Below, one piece after another: positions 43,172 to 51,961 of a stretch of DNA of 64,000 nucleotides (the first letter of the stretch is position 1; the number at the start of each line of letters is the position of its first letter). Position numbers and translations under genes: made by a program. The DNA comes from Aurifilum marmelostoma. Lineage: Eukaryota > Ascomycota > Sordariomycetes > Diaporthales > Cryphonectriaceae. The stretch lies in the NCBI GenBank assembly GCA_027559495.1, contig JAMXSV010000023.1, positions 744,001-808,000 on the forward strand, in the 5' to 3' direction. The notes below the pieces were generated by a model that made no database searches, was not told the origin of the DNA, and was given only the letters and a program-made list of their open reading frames with translations.

Positions 43172-44044
43172 ATGTCTGTGTGGAACAGAATATTACATCT
43201 GCCATCTGATACGACGCCTCTCCTCGAGAATAGAGGGTCGAGCAACACCAACAAGCGGCCAGACAACAGTAGTAGTCATAACAATCACACCATCACCACA
43301 GACATGAAAGACGACGCCTCTACAGCATCAAGCGACATGACCAGCTTCGGCATGAGCTACGGGGCACTGTGGTCCGACCCCCTGGGCGGCCCAGCACGCG
43401 GCAACAACGACGAGCACCTCCTCATGTTCCGGCGGGCGGTGGGCATCAACAGCGATGCCTCCTCCTCCTCCTCCTCATCGCCATCGTCTGACGGCCGCCA
43501 GCACGGCTCCCTCGAGCACGGCCAGGCGGCCACGGGGCCCGCCTCGGCGGGCATCTACCGAACCGTGGTCCGCCAGCAGCAGAAGAAGCGGCTCCTGCAC
43601 CACGGGGTCAGCGGGCTGGTGTGGGGCTGCCACGGCGTGCAGATTGTGGTGGGCGCGACGCTGACGTGCCTGGGCCTGCGCGAGGACGACTTCCACCGCA
43701 CCATCACCGTGCTGGGCGCCGTCAACACGGCCGTCGCGGGCGTGCTGACCCTCATCAAGGGCAAGGGCCTGCCCGAGAGGCTGGCCCGGGGCGAGGCCGA
43801 CTTCCGCCAGCTGCGCGCGTGGATCGAGGAGACGGAGTCGCTGCTGGCCCTGGGGGTGATCGGCCGGGACCGGAAGGAGGTCGGGCTGCTGGTCGAGACG
43901 GCGTTCCGGCGGTATAATGCCTGTTTTGGGCGGTCCTTTGAGGTCGAGGCCGAGCTGGACCGGGACTCGGACGACGGGAGGAGCCTGGGGGAGGACGAGA
44001 GGACCGGGAGAGACGATGGGAGGAATCTGTTGGAGCACCACTGA
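43172..44044 (+). CDS. Fungal SLATT-domain (two-helix, pore-effector type) membrane protein, 290 aa
   Basis: A single exon encodes 290 aa. Residues 1-128 are polar, Ser/Asn-rich and probably disordered, with a Ser run near 96-104. From about 129 the SLATT_fungal domain follows: YRTVVRQQQKKRLLHHGVSG, a first membrane helix around 145-168 (LVWGCHGVQIVVGATLTCLG), a short loop LREDDFHRT, a second helix around 177-195 (ITVLGAVNTAVAGVLTLIKG), then KGLPERLARGEADFRQLRAW and a cytosolic helix IEETESLLALG. SLATT domains are known in bacteria as effectors of nucleotide-sensing defence systems, predicted to form membrane pores. The fungal branch is common but uncharacterised. No sensor domain (SMODS, SLOG, TIR, NLR) is fused to it or adjacent here. 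The C-terminus is acidic/basic mixed. Confidence 0.82.
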   Translation: MSVWNRILHLPSDTTPLLENRGSSNTNKRPDNSSSHNNHTITTDMKDDASTASSDMTSFGMSYGALWSDPLGGPARGNNDEHLLMFRRAVGINSDASSSSSSSPSSDGRQHGSLEHGQAATGPASAGIYRTVVRQQQKKRLLHHGVSGLVWGCHGVQIVVGATLTCLGLREDDFHRTITVLGAVNTAVAGVLTLIKGKGLPERLARGEADFRQLRAWIEETESLLALGVIGRDRKEVGLLVETAFRRYNACFGRSFEVEAELDRDSDDGRSLGEDERTGRDDGRNLLEHH

Positions 44045-44982
44045 CCTGTGATGCACATGTCGATGGGTTACTGTATCTTGTAAGACAGATAGGATGTGGG
44101 ACTAGAGGTTTGCATTCATTGGGGACTTTGATTCTGGAGCTGTATTGCATGTTTGGAACAGGAATATCTAATGATAATTAATATTGAACTGTATCAGGAC
44201 ACCTTATCTCTCCATGTTGGCTTTTCCCTTTAGATCCAATAGACCTTTGGATATGGGCTGTACACCTTGCGAGCATCTCGACAGCTTCACAATATTCCCT
44301 GGTAGAGAGAGAGAGACACTTATCTGGAAGGTTTGATCTCGCATAAACTTATATAACTATGTAGGTTTTGCTTATACGTAGGTTTGATTAGATCCATCCA
44401 GATCAAGAGCCAGACGAGAATAGATCTCCCTCAACCCCTGAATGAATACAGTCCGTACCTTGTGTTTGTCTCGAGCTGGAACCATAACTGAAAACACAAG
44501 CAGCTGGGAAGAGAGGAGAGAAGAAGACAGTGAGGATTTAATTAAGCTTCGAGGCAGTCCGAGATCCCATATCTTCCTGTCAAACCAACTGTCCTGTAGT
44601 ACTGTAGTACCTGGGTTTGCGGCGTGGTGTGATAAGGTTTGTTCCCCTGAATGAGAAGGGGGAAAAAATGCCAAATCTCATAACTGTGATGCTCCTCTGG
44701 ACATCATTCATGGTCGGCCCAGGGTGGGTGTTTTCCATTACTGGCTGTGGACTTTTAATTATAAGTACTTGTGCCATGCAAAGAGGATCACACGCTAAAC
44801 CACAACTATATAAATGGCTCTCTCGGCGACCCATCTCGACTCACGCTGCGGTCTGGCGGTGGACCCTCCTAGGGTTGTTTGCTCCCTCCCCCCCTCCTCC
44901 TCTCAACCCGAGACTCCATCAAACCATTGTATACCCTCTGTATGCAGCGTGAAAGAGGAAGAGTAGGACTCTGTCGGCGGCC
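44045..44982. other. Intergenic region upstream of the GMC oxidoreductase
   Basis: 0.9 kb with the 3' UTR of the SLATT gene and the oxidoreductase promoter. No gene is seen. Confidence 0.55.
44807..44814 (+). promoter_or_regulatory. Candidate TATA box of the GMC oxidoreductase gene
   Basis: TATATAAA lies 176 nt before the ATG at 44983 and is the best TATA match upstream. A CT-rich segment typical of fungal start regions follows it. Confidence 0.4.
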
Positions 44983-45747
44983 ATGTTCTCCTTCCTGTCC
45001 TCCTATCCAGAGGTGGACGCCTCAGACGTCGATGGCAACACGTACGACTACATCGTCGTCGGAGGTGCGCACCCGCCCTTTTTCCCCATATCCCCCCCCC
45101 CCCCCCCCCTCCACCCCCTCCACGACCTCCTTCTCCCAGATCAATCAATCTCACACCCCATCAGTAAAATAAACAAGACATATTAACACCCGTCCAGGCG
45201 GCACAGGAGGATGCGTGGTGGCATCCCGCCTCTCTGAGGACCCCAGCGTCTCGGTCCTGGTCGTCGAGAGGGGCCGCGTGGGCGACATCCTCCTCTCGTG
45301 CATCCCGCTCACCAGCCAGGACATCATGAACGGCGAGAGCAGACAGGTCGTCTCGGACCACTTCTCCGAGCCCATCACCAACGCCAACGGCTACAGGGCC
45401 AGGCTCTGGACCGCCCGCGGCCTCGGCGGCGCCTCGCGCCTCAACGCCATGATCCTGACTCGCGGGCCCCCTGCGGACTTTACCTCGTGGGCCGACGAGG
45501 GGCTCGACGAGTGGTCGTGGGAGCGCGTGGAGCCGTATTTCAGGAGGATTGAGAATGCTGTTGCGCACCCCAACTCGGAGGCCAGAGGACATGATGGTGA
45601 GTGTCTGGTGGCAGGCCTCGAAGGGAGACCTGGGCTGGGGACAGGAGAGGAGTGACTGATCCCAGCGGAACCCTCACAACAGGTCCCATCGAGTGCAGAC
45701 AGTTTGACGTACAGTTCAAGTGGGGGAAATAGTAAGTTCCTATGTGT

Positions 45748-45796
<49 letters not shown>

Positions 45797-47355
45797 CCAT
45801 GTCCATGTCCCCCTCCTGTTGCTTACCTCTTCAAACTCCTACAAGTCTCGAGAAGGCTGCGCAGGCTGTGGGACTGCCCCTGGCAGACGACGTCAACGAC
45901 CCTTCGGCACCCGCCATGGGCTTCTACCGCGCCGACCTGGCCATAGACGGCGCCTCGCGCAGGAGGACCTCGTACCACGCCTATCTCAACAAGAAGATCG
46001 CCCTCGAGCGCAGGGGCCGCCTGACCGTCTGCACGGGCACGGTGGCCTCGCGCCTGGACGTCGACGGCGACGCAGGTCTTGTCCGGGGCGTCTACCTCCG
46101 CCCTGCCAAGCCAGGCACAGCAGGAGGAGGAGGAGCAGCAGGAGGAGGCGCAGCCGACGTCTACGTCAAGGCGAGGCGGGAGGTGATTGTCTGCTGCGGC
46201 GGGCTCGTCACCCCCCAGGTGCTGATGCTCAGCGGCCTGGGCCCGAGGCGGCAGCTCGAGAAGCACGGCATCCCCGTGGTCCGGGACCTGCCCCAGGTCG
46301 GCGCCTCCCTGGCCGACCACTACGCCGTGCCCGTGCAGCTCGACGTGCCCCTCCACGAGTCCCTCCACCTGCTGACGACGGCCCTGTACGGCCTGTGGCA
46401 CTTGCTCCTCTGGCTCCTCCTCGGCATCGGCCTCATGCGCCATGGCTCCAACGTCAACACCATCTTCGTGCGCAGCGGCGCCCTCGACGACGCCACCATG
46501 ACCGTGCGCGCCCGCGACCCGGACTCGGGCGAGGACAACCTGGACGCCGCCGCCGTGCGCAACATCCCGGACATCGAGATCATGATCATGCCCTGCAACT
46601 GCTTCAAGCGCCCCGTCTACGCGCCCTTCCTCACCTTCTACGCCTGCCTCGTCCAGCCCTTCTCCAGGGGCCGCGTCGAGCTCGCCGGCACAGACCCCCT
46701 CGCCATGCCCACCGTCACCCACCCCATGCTGCGCGACGCCCGCGACCTCCCCGTCGCCCGCAAGGCCGTCCGCTTCGCCATGCGCCTGGCCGAGGCCTTC
46801 CAGACCTCCGGCTACCCCTACCCGACGCCCCTGGCCTTTGCCCCCGGCAACAGGCCCGACCGTCTCGCCGACTTCGAGCGCACCAAGAACGACCCGGAGT
46901 GGACGCAGCCCCCGCAGACGCACCGCGTCCCCATCGCCGAGAGCCTGACCAGCGGGCCCTCCGCCGCCGCCGCCGCCGCCGCCGCCGCCGAAGAGACGCC
47001 CCTCCTCGCCAGCGACTCCTCTGCTGCAGGCGGCGGCAGCAACAAGGTCGACGGCCGCACCTGGGCGACGGTCACGGACGGCGAGATCGACGAGTACATC
47101 CGCACCGTGGCCACGACGAGCCTGCACACGTCGTGCACCTGCGCCATCTCGCGGGACCCGCGCGCCGGGGCCGTCGACCAGCGCCTGCGCGTCCACGGGG
47201 TGCGCAACCTGCGCCTCGCCGACACGAGCGTCTTCCCGCGCATGCCGAGCTCGCACACCATGCTGCCGACCATCATGGTCGGGGAGAGGTGCGCGGACTT
47301 TATCAGGGAGGAGTGGGGCCCTGGTGCTGGGGCAACAAGCAAGAAGACGGTATAA
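44983..47355 (+). CDS. GMC family FAD-dependent oxidoreductase, 679 aa
   Basis: Four exons: 44983-45064, 45198-45596, 45683-45731 and 45846-47355. The first junction rebuilds YDYIVVGG|GTGGCVVASRLS, the FAD-binding GxGxxG. Next come VLVVERG and the GMC signature around ARGLGGASRLNAMILTRGP, then WSWERVEPYFRRIENA. The substrate half has the second GMC motif VCCGGLVTPQVLMLSGLGPR, a hydrophobic segment (LWHLLLWLLLGIGLM), and the active-site region SLHTSCTCAISRDPRAGAVD with LADTSVFPRMPSSHTMLPTI. An Ala run and Ser-rich insert (about residues 553-590) is unusual. There is no signal peptide, unlike secreted aryl-alcohol oxidases. The substrate is undetermined; choline-dehydrogenase-like or alcohol-oxidase-like roles are possible. 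The intron 3 acceptor (ACAAG) is the weakest splice call. Confidence 0.87.
45092..45109. repeat. C18 homopolymer inside intron 1 of the GMC gene
   Basis: Eighteen consecutive C, the longest G/C run in the window, within the first intron and continuing into C-rich sequence. Confidence 0.9.
45749..45792. repeat. (CA)22 microsatellite inside intron 3 of the GMC gene
   Basis: Twenty-two perfect CA units make up over a third of the 114 nt intron (45732-45845). Length variation should not alter the protein but could affect splicing. Confidence 0.92.
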
Positions 47356-47886
47356 GGGAGGGGTTGGGGGCGGGGGACGTGTGTGTGTGTGTCGGCAGCG
47401 GGTGCACGGCTGACTGAGAGGTTGGGTTGTAACACAGATACACGTGCACGCATAAGTATATGTATACAGACATATCGTCTTCGGATAGACCAGCAGTCAG
47501 GCTGAACAGTCAGTAGAGGTGGAACTCAGGCAATCTACAACACCATGACATCAACGCAAAGGCTTCTGATTTAACCAACATGCGATCCTAGATGAACCTG
47601 GCAATATTTCTTCTACGAGTGCAATTCGAGCGCGACGAGCTGATGGGATGATTTTTTTCTTTTTTCTTTTTTTTCTTTCTCACTTTCGCTCTTCGTTTAA
47701 TGATAAGCCATCTAAACTTATGTGCCCTACCGTAAAATGCGCTTTCGCAGTGCCAGTCCTCGAGAGACAATCATCATCATCATCTCTCACACACGCACTA
47801 TATACGTTTTCTTTTTTACAAGTCTGATCAAACCCAAGACTCCATTTGGCGCCCGGCCCCCCCCAAAAAAAAAATCCACCTCTGCT
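47356..47886. other. Convergent intergenic spacer (3' UTRs)
   Basis: About 530 nt between convergent genes, with T-rich sequence near 47650-47690 and no gene. A C8-A10 run lies near 47859-47876. Confidence 0.6.
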
Positions 47887-50304
47887 TTAGTCCTCCGGCT
47901 CTGTGTCCGTATTAGTAGCGCTCGTATCCTCTTCCTCCTCCTCTGTGCCGCTCTCGTCCTCCGAGTCATCGTTCTTTGAGGGGGCTTGCTTCTTCCTGGC
48001 TGGTGGCGGTGCGTTGCCCTTGGCTGCGTTCATGATGCCGGCTATCGAATCTGCACCAAAGAGTTAGCTCAAAATGTATGTTCCCCCATGTGACCTCCTG
48101 TACAAGTCAGTAGTAGTAATAAAAACTTGAGGCAACTTACCCTCGTCAGGCTCGCTGATCTCATCCTCCTCCTGCATCTTGGCCGCCTTGGCAGCGTCCT
48201 CCACCACCAGCGTGACCTCCATCTTGGTGTCGAAGCCGACGTAGCTGTCGCACACGACGTGCATGACAAAGGTGTAGTGGCCTGGGCTGGGCGGCGCAGC
48301 AAACTGTGCCTTGAACATGACCATGTTGTACGTGGGCGTCTTGCCGTCCGCCTCAAAGATGGGCTGGTCGAATGTGTGGAACGTAAAGGGCGGCACAGCC
48401 ATCTTGCCCTGCTTCGAGTCGGACAGGAACACGTGCCACCGGGGGGAATGCTCGCGGCCAAAGTAAGGAGCAAAGGCCAGCGGGGGCAGGATGGGCTTGT
48501 CGTCTCCGACTGTGACCGGCTTGCCATCGTCTCCCTTGATGGTCCGTGTCTTGCGTCCGAGGATGGCGTCCAGATCGTCTTCGGCGGGGTCCACGTCGAC
48601 GAGATCGAGCTCGTTCACCTCGGGCACGTTCTCCGAGCCAGGAGGGATGACGCGGCCCTTAACGACAAGCTGGACCAGAGAAGACGGAATGATGAAGCGC
48701 TCGCCCTGCACCTTGAAGAAGGCCTTTGCCACGCGGAAGTAGGGAAGCTGCTTCGCCACGCTGACCGCCGCCTGGTACTGCTCCTCGGTGAGGAGACCCT
48801 TCCCGACAGCAAGCTTCCGCCGCTGCGCGTCCGGCTGGTCCATGAGCCTCTGCACCGTGGTGGGCACCTTGGAGTCGCCGTCGATGGCCTTGGCTATCGC
48901 CGGGGTGAGGTACGGGAGCTGGAGCAGAGGGGATGCCTGCGGGTACAGGGCCTGGATGATCCGCTGGCCGGCGTGGAAGGAGGCGAGGATGGGACCGGTA
49001 ATCTGGTACGCGGTCGTGATGGCGTTGAAGGACTTGATCAGGGACTCGGCAATGGGCGCGACCTCAAACTTCTGCTTCTCCAGCGTCGTGTCGTCCAGCT
49101 CGACGCGGCCGAGGTAGGCCCACAGCAGCGCGAGCGTCTTCCTCCGCACCCCGTTGTCGAGGTCCTCCAGCTTCTCCTTGTCCTTGACCGACAGGCCGCC
49201 CGCGAAGGACTCCACGTCGCCCGGCGCCAGGATGCGGGACTCGAGCTTCGACAGACCCGCATCGGCCTTGTCGCCCTTGAGGACCTCGGCGAACTCCTTG
49301 CCGGTGCTCAGGGCCGTGACCACGCCGCCGACATCGGTGTCCTGCTTGTACTCCTTGAACAGGCTGTTGGCGCTCTCCAGGAGGACGCCCTCCTTGGAGC
49401 GGGCCTGAGTGCCGTACCACCACGAGCCGACGAGGTAGGGCAGCAGGACGCCAAACAGCAGGAAGTAGACGAGCACGACGTACTTGCCGTTGCCGTCCGA
49501 GATCATCAGCTTGGGTAGGGCGATACCGATCTGCGTGCCCTGGCGTCCGTCCGGGTGGCCGTAGAGGAGGTAGTTGTTGCGCACCTCCTCGTCCGTTAGC
49601 GCCTGGTAGGCCTTGGAGATGTCCACGTAGCGTTCGTTCAGCGACTCGATCGTCTCGTTCTTGGAAGGGTCGGGCCTGATCTTGTCGGGGTGGAACTTGA
49701 GCGACAGCTTCTTGTAGGTGCGCTTGATGACCTTCTCGGTGGCGGACTAGATACAGCAGCAGCAGCAGCGGTCAGTATGCAGTTGGACGAGTAGGCGTGA
49801 ACACTTGGAATATGCCTCGTCATCTCAGGAGCAGTAGCAGCAAGGGGCGCATACCTCAGAGATGCCCAGGATGTCATAAGGGTTCCAGATCCGCTTCTCC
49901 ACCGGCACCTCGACGTAGTATATCAGGTACGCCGTGTACGCCATGATGGCCCAGCCCAGGACCACAAAGAGCGTCAGCACCGGCCGCCGGCTCTGCTTCC
50001 GCTCCCTGGCCCGCTGTGCATCGACCAGGTCGGCATGCTTGGGCTTGTAGTCGGACTGGATCCTTGTGAACTGTTTGGAGGGGTCGCTGAACCAGCTGTT
50101 GGCCAGGACGTAGGTCAGAGGGAGCGTCGCGATCGTCGTGACTGTGAATGCAAAGAAGGGCCAGAGGTTGCCCTCGGCGTCTGTAAGGAAGAAGACGTAA
50201 ACTTGTCAGCTAGAGAACTGTCCTCTTTCTCCCCCCCCCCCGAGAGCGCTCGCTGTGTCGAGCCGTAAGAGGCCTCACGTACCGTATGTGTAGTCGGAAC
50301 TCAT
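47887..50304 (-). CDS. sec63: SEC63, J-domain subunit of the ER protein translocon
   Basis: Four exons (50304-50283, 50180-49855, 49746-48141, 48050-47887) encode 705 aa. The 22 nt first exon gives MSSDYTY|DAEGNLWPFFAFT. Two N-terminal membrane spans follow (PFFAFTVTTIATLPLTYVLA; LTLFVVLGWAIMAYTAYLIY), then a lumenal J domain starting NPYDILGISE|SATEKVIKRTYKK. Its HPD triad is near residues 135-137, in SLKFHPDKIRPDPSKNETIE. A third span is KYVVLVYFLLFGVLLPYLVG. The cytosolic Sec63/Brl domain follows, and the C-terminus is acidic (DDSEDESGTEEEEEDTSAT), as needed to bind Sec62. Sec63 recruits and activates the lumenal Hsp70 Kar2/BiP during post-translational translocation. All parts are present. 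Intron 1 contains a C11 run (50231-50241). Confidence 0.96.
50231..50241. repeat. C11 homopolymer inside intron 1 of sec63
   Basis: Eleven C in the first intron, about 40 nt from the donor site. Confidence 0.85.
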
Positions 50305-51961
50305 GATGAGCAGGAGGACATGTGGTGAGAATGCAGGCCGGCGCCGAGATCTCGAGAGAACAAGAGACGGAGCGTGTACGGGTTTCGACCAACTCGCAAA
50401 GAGGGTTGGTTCACAAGTCGTCCGTCTGCTCAATACGGAGGACCACCAAAAATGAGCGGACGCTTTTGCGAGTCTCGGGGCGCAACGCGCGCAAAGAGAC
50501 AGAAACGAAAACTGGCGACCTGCGACCTCTGAATGTCGGCTTGGACCTGGATAATGGAGAGGTTCGCCCTGGAAAAGAGAGAGTGTGTGTAGGGGTGTGT
50601 GTGTGTGTGTGTGTGCGAGAGAGGGATTGGCTGAGCCTTTGACGCTGAAGTCGAGGACGACAACAATGGCAATATGCAAGGGCCACTTTAAGCTTCCTGA
50701 AGGTTTGCTCGAACCTTTTGCCAGGTGGCCTGGAAATTTTGGGCAGGGGTCAGTCATCAAGCCAAAGGTACCTCCACCACCTGCAACCCGAAGTGAACAC
50801 ATGGGCCAACTTGCCCGCCAAGGACCAGCCTAACTTACCAGAGAGCCGGCCCCCAGTGTCCCCCCACCACCACCCAGCCCCACTATAAGCACCCCCCCCC
50901 TCTGTGCTGTGCCCAGTATACCGGCCTGTTCCCTGGCAGTGTCACTAATTCAGGACTGGGTTGTTCCACTGTGTTGTTATGGAGTCAGCCTCATCCTCAC
51001 TACAACTTGGTGAGGACAATGTTGGACCAACACTAGGCCCCCTACAGGTTGGAATAGTGACAAGGAATTAAGACAAAGAAAATCAGGAAAAGGAAAGGAA
51101 AAAAGACAAGACAGAATACACAAGGTAGACTTCACTTTCACCTGATATGTGTTGAGCTCAGGTTCTTGCTCTCTCTATCTATATGACCTTGACACACAAA
51201 TAGCTACATGGTAGCTGGATAAGTCCTGAACAAGCAGATGCAAGTGAGTTTCACCAAGCAGAGGACAGAAATACAAGAGATGCTGGCTCTCTTGTCACTG
51301 TTGGTCTCTGAATGTCTTCATGCCCCATGGGTTTCCACCACTCTTTCCCTACCCCCCCCCCCCCCCCACATCACTTTTCTCCTGACGCCAGAGCCCTCCA
51401 TGCAATGTTCTCAAAAGACAAAACAAAAAACAAAAGACAAGAATGAAATGAAGAAATGATACCAAACCCGTCTATACCTAGTAGACAGGAGATCCAGGTC
51501 AGACCATGGCTCCCTCCTCCTGTCTCATGTTGCCCTGTCCTCCCTTTTTGGGAAAAAAAAGGTCCGCTTCTTTTTTCTTTTTCTATGCTGAATCGACATC
51601 ATCGGGTTGCCCCAAATCTTCGCACGATACACCTCAACATGTACGCCGCGCCGAGGACCAACAGCAGCGGTACCAATGTCTGCAAGGGAAGGAGGACGAT
51701 AGAGGCGAGGACGGCCATGCCGACCCGGCGGAGCTGTTGTAACTGCCTGTCGCGCGTCTTGGCAGATGCCTCCACGTGGGCGCTCCACCACGATGCCGCG
51801 TTTCGACAGTATCCGCCGTCTTCTTCTTCTTCTTCTTTCTCACATCTACTGTTTTGTTGCTGACCATGCTCCGATGACGAGGAGTAGGCTGATGCACTCT
51901 CATCCTCGTCGTCGTCGTCGTCGTCATCTTCGTCTTCGTCTTGGTCGTCCTCGTCCCCATG
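50305..51961. other. Intergenic region between sec63 and the TPR-J gene
   Basis: 1.66 kb containing the sec63 promoter and the 3' UTR of the next gene upstream on the same strand. It has a GT repeat (about 50585-50613), a C16 run (51352-51367) and several A/T runs. No gene is seen. Confidence 0.55.
51352..51367. repeat. C16 homopolymer tract
   Basis: Sixteen C in the intergenic region. Confidence 0.85.

Noticed and set aside
45823..47256. 477-codon minus-strand frame opposite the GMC gene, and a 565-codon frame on the + strand
   Set aside because: Both are Arg/Pro/Ala/Gly-rich mirror or offset readings of the very GC-rich GMC exon 4. The true frame has the GMC motifs.
48127..49518. 463-codon + strand frame opposite sec63
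   Set aside because: It is the antisense shadow of the sec63 exon. The minus strand encodes recognisable Sec63.
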